Part shown: positions 44,703-56,700 of the stretch, one piece after another
Numbering within the stretch: position 1 is the first letter of the stretch
How the letters are laid out: the number at the start of each line of letters is the position of its first letter
Origin: Semisulcospira habei
Lineage: Eukaryota > Mollusca > Gastropoda > Semisulcospiridae
Reading direction: 5' to 3'
Length of the DNA: 64,000 nucleotides
NCBI GenBank assembly: GCA_036245525.1
Contig: BTPG01000003.1
Span: 205,940,245 to 206,004,244 of the forward strand
Made by a program: the position numbers and the translations under genes
The notes under the pieces: generated by a model
Told to the model about the DNA's origin: nothing
Database searches by the model: none
The model's input: the letters and a program-made list of their open reading frames with translations, nothing else

Positions 44703-45591
44703 TGTGTTTTCATTCCTCAGCTTATTTTGTAAAAGTAGACAAGTTGATCAAATTTCGAACGTCTGTGGCATCTCCTATAGTTGACATAAATACATGTTCT
44801 GAGCGAGCCCAAGCAGTTGCAAAGGGTCACGATCATGCGCAAACTGCGCTTTTGCGAGAAGCTTATGAATTTCAGTTTTGGAAAGCGCCTTACGACTCGC
44901 ACTGTCTACATATTGCCAATGAGTTGAGTAATGTGCTTTGACAGTGAGTACGTGTTTGTCGTTCACTAAAAAAATTGTTCGGAATTTAATATTCGGCATT
45001 AGAGCGACGATCGTGTGACAGTGATCCGGAAAAGGCCTGCTTTATTTTAGTCCTGCGCGTTTCCGCTTAAAATATTGTTCATAACTCAGACATGAGACCA
45101 GTTTCAGATCAAATCCTAGGAAAGCAACTCGTAATCAGTGTATTGTTATGTGGGGGAACTTCACAAAACACCTAAAAATGCAGGAAAAACACCTGAAAAT
45201 ACAGGGGAAAACTCGGATTTCCAAAAAAAAAAATCGGAAAAGTCCTATGTCTGATAACTGGATGCTGTCGTCTTTAAAACAGCGCTAGAGTGCGTTTTGT
45301 TTCGAACTATGTAAAAAAAAAAATGTTCGTTGTTTGCCTTGTGTTTTTCTCTTTTTGTCAACAAAGCTATACTCAAGAATCGAAAACGAGGTCTTAACGC
45401 GTCATCCACGGGCTTCAAGAAGTCCACTATTACTTGTTACAAGGGTTTTTGTAGCGAGGACACATGGCACGGTTTGTGCTAAAGAGATTGGTCGTGCGAC
45501 GTAGAGATGATAACAATAGGCTTTATGTCGCTCTAAAGGAAAAATCAGGAAGCAGTATATTAACTGCGTCGAAAGAAAAAAAACCTCTTGC

Positions 45592-45689
45592 CTTGCCCAG
45601 TTCATTGACGTTTGTCAGCATGATGATATGGGTTATCTGCTTCTGCCACACCATCCGCCAGAAGTCCACCACAGTGTTGTCACGGGGAC
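45592..45689 (-). CDS. RPTP D1 exon (VVDFWRMVW)
   Basis: 98-bp exon after gcttctccag. It encodes PRDNTVVDFWRMVWQKQ and THIIMLTNVNELGK. The in-phase end is AAG followed by gcaaga, a second apparent GC donor. Confidence 0.9.
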
Positions 45690-45990
45690 CTGGAGAAGCA
45701 CATATTTTAATTAATGACTTGATTACAATGCCTGAAAAATGACTCAGCATCTTGTGTTGTTTCGTTAGATTTTACTATTGTGTAAAGTGTTATATACTAC
45801 TATTAGCAGACAAACATATACCATCATAAATGACACTGAAACAAAGAGAAACAAGTTGTTTAGTTGTATACAAATATTTACAGCAAAGTATACAACACTG
45901 TTCACAGAAACTATCAATGACTCTAATGAATCTCTTTCTGCTAATGGTGTGTATACACGTATTTGTTCGTTACAATATTCAAGTCCATAC

Positions 45991-46027
45991 CTTGCGCGGC
46001 TATGTACACACGTTCTGAATTGTATCC
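45991..46027 (-). CDS. RPTP D1 micro-exon (GYNSERVYIAAQ)
   Basis: Only 37 bp, bounded by tttttttcag and GCAAG|gtatgg. It encodes GYNSERVYIAAQ, the strand before the QGP turn of PTP domains. Phase 0 in, phase 1 out. Confidence 0.88.
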
Positions 46028-46384
46028 CTGAAAAAAAAATCGAAAAAAAAACCAGATTCTGATTATACCACACGTACCGGTGAAAGCGTCATTCTTCATC
46101 GTTAAATAACATAGACGAAAGCAACAGTGTAGAAAATGTCATTCTGTGCTGAATACTTGAGTCATGTTTATACCAGTCATATCTTGGTGGTAACTTAGAC
46201 ATTAATACAAACACAGATAAAATATGATCCAAATTGTTGACTATTCTGGCCCAAATCTGATGCTTTTCTGATCCACTCTAAAACCTGTTGCAAACTCGTT
46301 TTAACAAGCACAGGTCAACCTCAGCATTACGCAGTATGCCGCAGTACCATGTATGATGCGCACAGGACTCGGGCTCCTACTGGG

Positions 46385-46462
46385 GATGCCAGGTGAGCAA
46401 AAAGTCCTTGGGCCGACATAAGTCTTAGCTGGCCCGCGCACGGTCGTGCGCGGGCCAATCAT
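46385..46462. repeat. GC-rich hairpin repeat
   Basis: tggcccgcgcacggtcgtgcgcgggcca is a palindrome. The neighbouring aagtccttgggccgac is shared, inverted, with 50,335-50,405. Confidence 0.75.
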
Positions 46463-46523
46463 GCTTTTGTTTTTTATCACGAGTTTTTTTTTTTTAATTT
46501 AGTATACAATAACGCAACAGCAA

Positions 46524-46707
46524 TTAACCCATTTAACCCCGAGTATTTAGGGCAGGGTATGGATTGACCATTGACCTGTAGGCGCCAAGCTAATCTGGCA
46601 CTACCCTTGAATTATCATGGTCAATCCATCTCCTGCAACTGGTAGATAGTGATTATGCAACACCTCCAAAAATTGAAAAATGGGACCTTTGGGAGTAAAA
46701 GGATTAA
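46524..46707 (+). repeat. TTAA-bounded hairpin MITE, type 1-like, decayed
   Basis: TTAACCCATTTAACCCC to gggagtaaaaggattaa, with a partial central palindrome (aggcgccaagctaatctggc). Confidence 0.75.
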
Positions 46708-46771
46708 AGCGGACTTTATGGCTGCCGAGATCGCGATACACTGAGGCTACTTGTACGTACAAATGACATGC

Positions 46772-46851
46772 CTGTATGGTACTTGCGTTGACATAGTCAG
46801 TCGCTCCAAACTTTGTGTATTTGTCCTTCAGCACTACGCGGTTGCTGTCAT
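46772..46851 (-). CDS. RPTP D1 exon (DYVNAS motif)
   Basis: 80-bp exon after ccttgcag. It encodes RVVLKDKYTKFGATDYVNAS. The phase-compatible end is ACAG followed by gcatgt, so the intron appears to use a GC donor. Confidence 0.85.
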
Positions 46852-47024
46852 CTGCAAGGAACAAAACGATGCAGCGTGAGAACGGTACTAATGGTACAGA
46901 AGGCGAAAAACATTTTGTCAAATAATGACAAGAGCTGTTCTTGTAAAGGTGTGTGTGTGAGCTTTTGATATGTCTCACTTAAGTTTTTGTAGCATGCATT
47001 GTAGCCTTTACCTGCTTGTACTTT

Positions 47025-47120
47025 TTGGTATGTAATTTGTGATCGCGTAAAGCGCTTAGAGCATCATTCATTTGAAGTTTAAGCGCTATATAAATGTACA
47101 TAATTATTATTATTCTTAAG
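47025..47120 (+). repeat. CR1/SINE-like 3' tail fragment
   Basis: gtaaagcgcttagagc and gcgctatataaatgtac followed by (att)n, the same tail as the LINE at 26.4 kb. Confidence 0.6.
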
Positions 47121-47253
47121 AAGCTTTGGTACTTTTCGTTGTATGAGACATCTTTGAAATGCTTCTCAAGTATGTTTCAGGTGGGTTTCATTGCCCTGCA
47201 CCATTTCCAGAGTGAACTGTGTTTTATGATGAGTGAAACGAGGACATACGTAC

Positions 47254-47341
47254 AAGGCAAGATGGAGGCGAATCTGTTTTTGATGTAGTTGGCTTTGAGG
47301 TTTCCAGCGGTCTGGGGTGTCCCGCAGTTTGTAGGAATATC
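47254..47341 (-). CDS. RPTP D1 exon (NxxKNR motif)
   Basis: 88-bp exon bounded by tttcaag and CCTT|gtacgt. It encodes DIPTNCG and NYIKNRFASILP, the N-terminal signature of PTP domains. Ends in phase 1. Confidence 0.9.
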
Positions 47342-47438
47342 CTTGAAACAATCGAAATAACTCATTCACATATTAACTAACTGAGTTATCATTAAGGCTA
47401 TGGTAATAAATATGCATGTTCAAAATATGTTTAACAAC

Positions 47439-47660
47439 TTAAATGCCGGGGCAAGGCGAACGCAACCCAGATGCAAGAGACATAAACCCTGATGAGCCCC
47501 CCGCATTCGCGGGGGCTGATGAGGATTTATGTCTCTTGTTAGTCCTGTGTTCTGTGTGCCTAATACTGTTCCTTTACATCTGTGTTCTTCACTCGAAAAT
47601 CGGTAAGTGTGCAGTCTATTCAGACGCAAAATTCGCGATCACTGGCAGCGAAGGAGTTAA
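47439..47660 (+). repeat. Candidate TTAA MITE containing the gagacataaa hairpin
   Basis: TTAAATGCCGGGGC to gcgaaggagttaa. Inside lies a strong hairpin gagacataaaccctgatgag / ctgatgaggatttatgtctc (47,474-47,537). Confidence 0.6.
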
Positions 47661-48105
47661 CAGGTTTTGATTTTTAAATCAATAGTCTCGGGTAATATGG
47701 TTGAATTACTTCCGGCAATATTCGCTCCAAATTTACGAATCGGCGGCTGAAGAACCCGCGAAGTGAACTCGAAATTCACTATCACATCAAAGTCTCGCAT
47801 CCGCACGAACGCAGAAAAGAAATACACAATACATCCAAGGGGAGCGAAGGGTCAGCTCTCTGTACCACCTGTGACCTTGACCTTTGAGAGAAGTCAGTGA
47901 AAATTGGTATGTTTCGAATGGTCTTGCCACGAAGTGTCATTGAGCCAAGTTTAAAGTATGAGGCTTTGAATAGTCTTCGAGAAAATGACAACAAAAAGTT
48001 TACCACGGACGACCGATGACGGACGCTGGATAGCCAATTACACAGACTCACTTTTGGCAAAGCACTTGAGCTGAAAACTTTATACATGTTTATAAATGTT
48101 TATAC

Positions 48106-48551
48106 CTGGAATTCACTGACGAGTTCTCCGGAAGCCAGCCTGTCCACCAGGTATTGCTGCACATTGTCCACCCGGGGCCTGGTGTCTAGGAACGTGGAGT
48201 ACACTGTGTCATCATTGTAGTACACGTTCCCAGCGTCCTCGGCTAACTCTTCTGCGAAATCTGCTGGCAGGTTACTGGCGACAGAGCTACTCTGGTAAAT
48301 ACCTGACTGCGCTGCGGCGGCTCTTGACAATGCGTCGTGAGAAGAACCGCCGTCATCAAGCCTGGTATTTAGGGAATCGCCAGCAGTGTGTGACTGGTCT
48401 TCAATGTCAGGTGATCCACCATTAACACCGTGTGAAGAAAGCGTGACGTTGATGTACACGTGACCTTCTACGTCATCGTCCTTCTTTACATTGGCACCAC
48501 GGAGAAAGGTGGGTTTAACAGCTACCTGAGGCTTGCTCTTCTTCGACGGAG
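48106..48551 (-). CDS. RPTP exon: cytoplasmic juxtamembrane region
   Basis: 446-bp exon ending FQ|gtataa. It encodes about 148 residues rich in Ser, Asp and Asn. Acidic tyrosines (DAGNVYYNDDTVYSTF) are plausible phosphorylation sites. The end, YLVDRLASGELVSEFQ, is the usual lead-in to PTP D1. Confidence 0.9.
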
Positions 48552-49039
48552 CTTCACGCACAAATTAAATATCACATGCCTCTTCTAAGAAGATAAGCGA
48601 TTTATGAGAACTTACGTTGCATGTCATGTAGATGTGTACAATAAATGAAAGTAGGTGTCGAAAAGAAAATTAATGCAACACAATCAGGACCAAGTGTTAC
48701 TGAAAGATACAAGAAGCAAAGTACATAGTTCTTCGTTTAAAATTATGTGCCTACTTAATTAGCAGGTACATAATTCTTCTAAACGAAGACCTATGCGCGT
48801 CCTCTATTTGGATATGTACAGTCAACTTATTTTGAAACGATCTGTGCAGTATGAGCAGTCGGCAGAAATATACAGTACATTTTTGTCTTAGTTCAAAAAC
48901 AGCCCCGTTTAATATGATAAATTTCAGAATTATTGCTTAACAATTATAGCTTACTAATTACCGTCTGTGTGTGGTGTTGCCACGGATGTTAGCAACACTT
49001 CCTGTGTTTCTGCACGTTTGGATCTCACCCGTGATTTAC

Positions 49040-49086
49040 CTGTAGTCAACCATTTTTCTTGCGGTACTTTCTTCTTTCGTCTCCAT
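49040..49086 (-). CDS. RPTP exon: basic stop-transfer/juxtamembrane segment
   Basis: A 47-bp exon bounded by catgtgcag and ACAG|gtaaat. It encodes WRRKKKVPQEKW right after the membrane span, matching the positive-inside rule. The phases join both neighbours exactly. Confidence 0.85.
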
Positions 49087-49309
49087 CTGCACATGCAAAA
49101 GTACAAGCTGAGAATGTTCCATGGTATACCCGTGAAAGTGTAATTAGCTTACATAGATTCCGAATCAGCTCGATCACGATCGTATGAATTTTGTCCGAAT
49201 AGACTAATTCGTGTTTCGATACCACCTAAACATGATCGGGGATCAGACTAGAGAAACATTCTTCCTTTATATTGAGAACGACCTATCATATGGAGCACCC
49301 ATTGCGCAA

Positions 49310-49387
49310 AGGCCATCGTGCCGACGTTTTCGGCAGCGGTTGGCCTGCGCACGGTTCCAACGGCGGCCTACGTCGGCACGATGGCCT
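49310..49387. repeat. GC-rich palindrome beside the transmembrane exon
   Basis: aaggccatcgtgccgac and its inverse gtcggcacgatggcctt enclose a GC-rich loop with cgttttcggcagcggttgg. It ends 21 bp from the exon's splice donor. Confidence 0.85.
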
Positions 49388-49407
49388 TGTGCGCACTGGG
49401 CAGTTAC

Positions 49408-49507
49408 CTAATAATTACAAAAGCAAGCATAACTGCAACGATGATCAACAGCAGAACTCCACCAACGGAGCCCCCTATGACTGCAGAATTGTCTGTGGAA
49501 ACAACGG
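49408..49507 (-). CDS. RPTP exon: transmembrane segment
   Basis: Bounded by ttgttacag and TTAG|gtaact; 100 bp. After a glycine-rich stretch (AVIGGSVGG) it encodes about 17 uninterrupted hydrophobic residues (VLLLIIVAVMLAFVII), a single membrane span. Confidence 0.9.
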
Positions 49508-50452
49508 CTGTAACAACAACAAGAAAAAAGTAAAAGTTAATACATCACAATTTTATTTCGATGGTGTCCGCATGCAACCTCGTAAGTGACATTTTGGCGC
49601 GAAATTATGTTTGGGTACGGTCTCCTACTTTGATTTTCCCCAGTTACTCAACAACAACAACAAAAACAACAACAACAACGACAAAATTGTAGCTCAATAG
49701 GAAATGCTCAAAACCGCAATAAAGCCTCGGAACACATAATCGGGCCAAAATATTACTTCTTTACATTTTCTCGAAACCACGAAGTTGTTAAATTACAAAG
49801 TTACACACAAACACCACCGATTTGCATTGGACGATCGTTATACCTGTGCGTGTGGTGTGAGCTGGGGTGCGGGCGTGCGTCATTCTTAGAAAAAGTATTG
49901 ATTTTATGTGGTGTATTTCGTAGTGTTAGCCCCGCCCAATTAATTCTTTGTGGTACTTGGTGTTCAATTATTTGACTTCACTACAACGGGCTCAATGAAA
50001 TAAGTGTAAATGGTTACACTTGAGCAAGAAGAACAACACCGTAATATTCAAACAAGACAAAGGACAACAAGACAAAGGGAATTCGAATTTAGCACACAAT
50101 TTCGCAACAACTGGAAACTAAACAGTAACATTAACGCAAATTCTTCGTTTCAAATCATTAAAAAAATTACACGGCATCGTAGTATTGATAGCTTTACAAT
50201 GTAATATAAATGATTCGTTATATTTTCCCATATTCATTTGTGGTATGTGCACAGTATTCTCCTATTGTGTTCCATTGATGATAAACGCGAAGTAGGAAAC
50301 GGCTACTTCTCAGAAAGCACGAATTCCTCGGCAGACATTAGCTACAGGTGGCCCGCACACGACTGTGCGCGGGCCACCTTTTGCTGAAGTCGGCCGAAGA
50401 CCTTGTGCTTTCTGGACGTTTCTTGATTTTAAAGGGGAAACATCAAGAATAC
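49508..50452. other. RPTP intron; GC-rich hairpin at its right end, no gene
   Basis: (aac)n near 49,650. A hairpin ggtggcccgcacacgactgtgcgcgggccacc lies at 50,349-50,380 with tcggccgaagacctt after it. Confidence 0.6.
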
Positions 50453-50593
50453 CTTGCTGGAGGCACTGAGGTCCTGCAAAGCCGTCAGCACAGCCACGTT
50501 CGCATGATCCATCGGTACTGTTGCAGGATGCGTTATTCATACAGTGCCCACATCGTAATGTACAGTCTTCACCGAAGAAGAACTCTCTGCATT
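50453..50593 (-). CDS. RPTP exon: membrane-proximal EGF-like module
   Basis: Bounded by tttttcag and CAAG|gtattc; 141 bp, phase 1-1. Encodes CREFFFGEDCTLRCGHC and CERGCADGFAGPQC, the MEGF/laminin-like pattern. Its end phase joins the transmembrane exon. Confidence 0.88.
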
Positions 50594-50777
50594 CTGAAAA
50601 ATATAGATTTTTGTATCCCAATGCCTGGTTTCTGTACATGTGATCCCCATCATCATTATCGTCATCGTCGCCTTTGTAATCAACTCCCCATCATCTGCAT
50701 CAATATAATCATCATCAACATCGTCATCATGACCATCCTCATTATTATCATCACAATAAACGGAAGCATTAACATAC

Positions 50778-50912
50778 CATTGCAGGCGGAAGGCCTGAAA
50801 TTCCCTGTACATGTTGCACAGAGACCGTAATGTTGGTCACACTGGTTGTTTTCACAGTGAGGACTTGGACAGGGCTGGTCACATTTAGTCGTGTAGTATC
50901 CAGACTGGCACG
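50778..50912 (-). CDS. RPTP exon: EGF-like module
   Basis: Bounded by tttcccacag and AATG|gtatgt; 135 bp, phase 1-1. Encodes a cysteine-rich module (CQSGYYTTKCDQPCPSPHC) of the same type as the neighbouring exons. Confidence 0.87.
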
Positions 50913-51165
50913 CTGTGGGAAAGAGGTGGTATGACAAAGTGTATAACAGCGGATTTACAGTTAGTATTGCATTGGCCTTATTTCCTCAAAGCACATTTTC
51001 CTCAGAACACTGTTTACGCGTTGCTGGCTTCATGTCACAGCGTTTGGTATAGTAGTTACGCAAACTGAACGGCTGTCAGTTTTGTGAAGATTCATAAAAA
51101 GACGGAATAATAAAGCCTTGGTATCATTACTCATTAAAAAAAAGTATCATATAAAAGTGAACGGC

Positions 51166-51270
51166 TGCCTGTGCAGTTTGTGGATATATATTTCCCGATG
51201 CAGCCTAAGCACAGTCCGCTTTGTTGATCGCATTTGTTATCAGTATAATTTGAAGACAGGCACGGAGTGT
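51166..51270 (-). pseudogene. Probable decayed EGF-like exon of the RPTP gene
   Basis: An EGF-like reading frame (CDQQSGLCLGCIGKYIS) sits where an extra symmetrical phase-1 exon would be. The acceptor position reads cactc|CGTGCC where the next exon has cacag|CGTGCC, and the donor side reads ACAG|gcagcc. Splicing from 51,470 to 50,912 keeps the frame without it. It is therefore likely a lost exon, though a GC donor and non-canonical acceptor cannot be excluded. Confidence 0.55.
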
Positions 51271-51300
51271 TACAAAGAGAGAACAAAAAACACAACACAT

Positions 51301-51317
51301 TAGCGCGCGCGCGCGCG

Positions 51318-51368
<51 letters not shown>

Positions 51369-51400
51369 GCACGCACCACGCACGCACGCACGCACGCACG
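51301..51400. repeat. (GC)n/(CA)n/(CACG)n microsatellite
   Basis: gcgcgcgcgc, then about 26 CA units, then acgcacgcacg. It lies between two EGF exons. Confidence 0.95.
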
Positions 51401-51469
51401 AAATTATATACGCGTGTAATCACACACACATTTTCCACACACACATACTGGACATTCAGATAAATTTAC

Positions 51470-51694
51470 CGGTGCAGCTTGGAAGGGCAAAATTGGAGTA
51501 GCAGGATGTGCACGATCCGTTGAACTTATTGCATTCCATGCAATTATTGTTGGGCTGGCAATTATTGTTGCATTGTAATCCCCAGTAACCAGCTTTACAG
51601 GCGTAACAACTTCCAGTCTGCTTGTCGCATCCTTGAGAGTTGCAGTTTGCTGGACAGGCCTCACAGTAAGCTCCATAGTAACCAGTCTGACAAT
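51470..51694 (-). CDS. RPTP exon: EGF/MEGF-like modules
   Basis: First exon visible in the window. It begins after ttttcag and ends at ACCG|gtaaat (225 bp, phase 1 at both ends). The product is cysteine-rich (CQTGYYGAYCEACPANC, then CDKQTGSCYACKAGYWG), typical of MEGF-type extracellular repeats. Its end phase fits the exon at 50,778-50,912 directly. Confidence 0.85.
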
Positions 51695-51894
51695 CTGAAA
51701 ATGTCGGGTTGCGTTGTCAGAAATAATACCGCTCAAAATGAAATTTCTTCGTTCAAACAAGTTCATAAAGAATTAGGTAATTTGGTGGATGATCGAATGT
51801 CGCATGAAACAGATACTACCAACAAATGAACAAAACTTCACGTCTGAATTACGAATTTCAGGGCACGAAAAGTCAATTCAGCCCGACACACGAC

Positions 51895-51925
<31 letters not shown>

Positions 51926-51929
51926 ATAG

Positions 51930-53520
51930 ACGTAATAACTCAAGGGCCATTTTTTTATCGCAGACGCACCAACAACACCACACAAATAATGTAACAATGC
52001 TTGGAGTCAGTACTTTGCTAATTTATTGAGTAACAATTTCATTTAAGTTTTGTGTAAATCAAGCAATTGTAACAACAGCAGTACGTTAGAATGTTCACTC
52101 ACCCCTCATTTAAAAAGTCGCACAAGATTGGTTCAGACAGTAGCAAGTGTACCCTACGTTAGAAGCCAAGCATGCAATGGAGCGTTGACGCATGGAGTTC
52201 AGCAGGGTTCGGAGAACATGCTGTGGGATCGCTTCCCACTCTTGATGCAGGAACTGAGTCAGCTGGGGGACGCCTTGAGGTGGGGATGGTTGCTGACTAC
52301 ACGTTGCCCCAGCACGTCCCAGAGGTGCTCGTTGGGAGCCATATCAGGTGAACGAGCTGGCCACTCCATCCTCATGATGCCCCGTTGCTCAAGGTACTCA
52401 TCCACCACACGGGCGCGATGAGGTCTAGCGTTGTCGTCCTGCAGAACAGCATTGTCGCCTATGGCTTGGAGAGCTGGCTGGATGAGAGGTTACACAATCT
52501 CGTCCCGATAGCGCAGTTCAGTCAGGGAGCCTTGGATGACATGGAGGGGGGTCCTGCCTTCTCTGCTGAAGCCTGCCAAGACCATGACTGAGCCTCCTCC
52601 ATAGCAATCCACCTCTTGGACGTATCCATCCGTGAATCGCTCGCCCTGGCGTTTCCAGACCCTCACCCTCCCATCTTTGAAGGACACAGTGAACCATGAC
52701 TCATCAGTAAACAGAACCTGAGTCCACTGGAGTGTGTTCCACCTTTCATGTTGACGACACCAGGCAAGCCGGGCTTTTCGATGAGCTGGAGTGAGGGGTA
52801 TTCTTACTGCTGCTCTGCATGAAACCAGACCAATTTCGCGCAGACGTCTGCAGACTGGGCTTCTGCTGACGTTAACGTTTGCAGATTGCATCAGTTGACG
52901 TCGCAGAGTGGTTCACGTGACAGTTCGGTAGCGCAGAGCCACCACACAGTAGTATCTGTCCTTCCGTCTGCTGGTGCAGCGCGGGCGTCCTGAGCAGGGT
53001 CGTCGTTGTGCCATTACAGTTTATGGGAATCGTGCCAGCAGCCTCTGGATCACTAAATGGGACACCCCAAGACGTCTTCCAACTTCTCGCCCGGCAATTC
53101 TATCCTGCAGCCATGCTAGCGCCCGGCCTTGATCTACTGGCGTTAGGCTTCGTCGTGGTGGCATGGTTAGGAAATTGACAATTATGCCCCTACTGTACTG
53201 GTATTTGTAGCAAAACAGAAGTGCTCAGTGACTGACACCTTTAACACGTGCTTCACGACTTTACCGAGTTTTCCCACCTGCCTGCCTTTAGTACGCTTGC
53301 CAATATTGCACAGCTTTTTACAAAACTGACAATGTTTCACGTGCATTTGACACGTTCGAGAAAATTGATGAATTGTTGTCTTTTGTTCCCTATACAGTGG
53401 ACTGTTTATGGTCAACTTTTAAGCCATTTGGATCGAATGAACTTTGTATTGTATTAGCGTTCTTGCGACGATAAACAATGACACCAAAAAGTGGGGTGGC
53501 CCTTAAGTTTTGACCATTAG
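51930..53520 (-). mobile_element. Tc1/mariner-type transposon, degraded
   Basis: Minus-strand transposase pieces: an HTH-like start near 53,150-52,900, then FTDESWF (first catalytic Asp), DDNARPHRARVV (second Asp) and SPDMAPNEHLWD (Glu). A TAA at 52,490-52,492 breaks the frame between the first and second motifs, and there are further breaks upstream. Terminal regions share ctcaagggcca / cttaagggcca in inverted orientation. Exact ends not resolved. Confidence 0.85.
52145..53165 (-). pseudogene. Tc1-like transposase pseudogene
   Basis: The longest open part (52,490-52,891) includes HRKARLAWCRQHERWN and VLFTDESWFTVSF. It contains the DDE aspartates listed for the element, but nonsense and frameshift changes prevent a full product. 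Confidence 0.85.
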
Positions 53521-53769
53521 TATAGTTCAAGAGTAGTTCCAGAAATCATACTAAGAGGCCTATTCATTGTGCATTCAGTTCATCTCAAATTCAGTGTAGT
53601 GTTTTATTATAAAGAAATATTTAATGCTTCGCTTCACAAATGTATAATTTTCCGCTTCAAAGGACAAACTACTTTTTGACCGCGGAGGAGCTCTTTTGTC
53701 GCTATGTAGTGCGTATTTTCTGTGCGAGCGATCAAGTAGATAAAAAGATAATTACACTTTTGCATGATG

Positions 53770-56700
53770 TTGACCTGGGGATGACAACGTCACTCGGCAC
53801 ACCCTGACCGACCAAGCAGCCTTCTCTAGGGACAGCACTGCTTGCTCCACACGGAGAGGGGCCTAGAAAAGGTGGCCTAAACAAAGCTTATCCCCTCACA
53901 ACCCCAGTTGGCTAGCCGCGGTCAACGGGCATCTTCTCCTGCGGTCAGAAAACAAGTAAAAAAAAAAAAAACGGACCCACTCTAATGACGACCACGACCG
54001 GACTCGACGTAGCATGCTGGAACGTCCGGACCATGCTCGACATAGCAGACAGCGGACGCCCCGAACGTCGCTCCGCCCTCATTGCCCATGAATTGCGGAG
54101 GTTAAACATCGACATCGCCGCGCTCAGCGAAGTACGCCTCCCGGACGAAGGCAATCTCCAAGAACTTGGCGCTGGCTATACCCTCTACTGGTCAGGCAAG
54201 TCTGCATCAGAAAGACGGCTCTCAGGCGTGGGCTTCATTGTCAAGACCTCCATTGCGACTAAGTCCCCATAATGTCCATGCGCCTCCCAATGAGACATCA
54301 GCAACACGTCACCCTTCTCAGTGTGTATTCCCCAACCCTCCTGGCAGAGCCTGCAAAAAAGGACAAGTTCTACAATGACCTGCGCAGCCTCCTACAGAGC
54401 ACCCCTGCAGATGACAAAGTCATCATCCTTGGCGACTTCAACGCCAGAGTGGGCCAGGACTCTGAAGCCTGGAAAGGAGTCCTCGGCAAGCATGGCGTCG
54501 GTAACTACAATGACAATGGCCGCCTACTGTTGGAGTTCTGTGCAGAGCAGCAGCTTGTCATCACCAACACTACTTTCCAGCAAAAGGACAGTCGTAAGAC
54601 CACCTGGATGCATCCTCGCTCCAAACACTGGCACCTTATCGACTATGTCCTAGTGCGACAGAGGGACCGCAGTGACGTCCTCCTCACCAGAGTGATGCCA
54701 TCGCAGAGTGCCACACTGACCACCGCCTTGTCCGCTGCAAACTCAGGCTCCACTTCAAGCCAAAACCCATGAAAGGGGGGTCCCCCAAGAAAAAGCTTGA
54801 TGTTGCCAGCCTTCAGCGTGACGACGTAAAAGCTGCCTTTCAGACAGATTTACAGCGCAGGCTCACAGACACAGCTGACCCAGCAGACTCCTCCCCTGAA
54901 ACACGCTGGGAACAACTGAAAATGGCTATCGCAAAATCCTCTGCAGAAGTCTTGGGTTTTGCTAGAAAGAGGAACAAAGACTGGTTTGACGAAAACGAAG
55001 TAGAGATCCAGGAACTCCTAGCAAAAAAAAAAAAAAAGAGCCGCCCATCAGGCCCTCATAGCCCACCCTTCCTGCCATGTGAAGAAGTCTGCCTTCCGCC
55101 TCGTCTGCAGCAGTCTCCAGCGCAAGCTCAGAGATCTCCAGAACGAGTAGTGGACCACACTCGCACAGAGGACCCAACTTTGCGCTGACAACGGTGACTA
55201 CAGGGGCTTCTACGAAGCACTGAAAGCAGTGTATGGCCCTAGGCACCTGATACAAAGTCCCCTGCGAAGCGCTGATGGACAGGCACTCCTCACAGATAAT
55301 AACTCCATCTTGAACCGCTGGTCGGAATACTTTCAGGACCTCTTCAGTGCTGAGCGCACTGTTCAAGAAGCAGTCATCCTCCAAATCCCACACCTCCCAG
55401 TAAAGGTTGAATTGGATGAACCGCCCACTGCTGAAGAGACCCTCACAGCCATCCACCAGCTCAAGAGTGGCAAAGCAGCAGGCATTGACGGAATCCCATC
55501 AGAGATCTGGAAACATGGAGGCCCAGCACTGCACAACAAGCTCCATGACCTCTTTCTCTGCTGCTGGGAGGAAGGAACACTACCAAAGGATCTCCGCGAT
55601 GCAGTCATCATCACCCTGTACAAGAACAAAGGAGAGAAGTCCGCTTGCTCTAACTATCGTGGAATTACCCTGCTGTCCATTGCTGGGAAAACTCTTGCAA
55701 GGCTGCTCCTGAATCGGCTGGTACCTGCCATTGCAGAAGATCACCTCCCAGAGGGCCAGTATGGCTTCAGAGCCAACAGGAGCACCACCGACATGGTCTT
55801 TGCGCTAAGACAGCTTCAGGAGAAGTGCCATGAGCAGAACAAAGGGTTGTATGTAACGTTTGTCGACCTAACAAAAGCGTTCGACACTGTGAGCAGGCAA
55901 GGCATGTGGCAGATCCTGGAACGACTTGGCTGTCCCCCAAAGTTCCTCAGCATGATCGTCCAGCTGCACGAGGACAAGCAAGGCCAGGTCAGACTCAACA
56001 ATGACCTCTCAGAACCATTCCCCATTCTCCACGGTGTGAAGCAGGGATGTGTGCTGGCACCGACCATATTCACCATCTTTTTTAGCATGATGTTGAAGCC
56101 GGCCACAGTGGACCTCGACGATGACGATGCAGTGTACATCAGGTATCGTCTCGATGGCAGTCTGTTCAACCTCAGACGACTGCAGGCCCACACCAAAATC
56201 CTAGACCAACTGATTCGTGAGCTGCTCTTTGCTGATGACGCTGCCCGCGTTGCACTCAGAGAGAGCCCTGCAGCGTATCACATCCTGCTTCGCAGACGCT
56301 GCCCAGCTCTTTGGACTCGAGGTCAGTCTGAAAAAGACAAAGGTTCTCCATCAGCCGGCACCCAAGGTAGAGCATCACCCTCCCCACATTACCATCAGCG
56401 ATTCTAAACTGAAGTCAGTGACGATGCCCTCGTTGCACACACAGAGAGAGCCATGCAGCGCATCACGTCCTGCTTCGCAGACGCTGCCCAGCTCTTTGAA
56501 CTCGAGGTCAGTCTGAAAAAGACAGAGGTCCTCCATCAGCCGGCACCCAAGACAGTGTATCGCCCTCCTCACATCACCATTGGCGAGTCTGAACTAAAGT
56601 CAGTGCACCAGTTTACTTACCTTGGCTGCATTATCACGTCGGACGCCAAGCTGGACAAGGAGCTTGACAGCAGGCTGGCAAAAGCGAACCGCGCTTTCGG

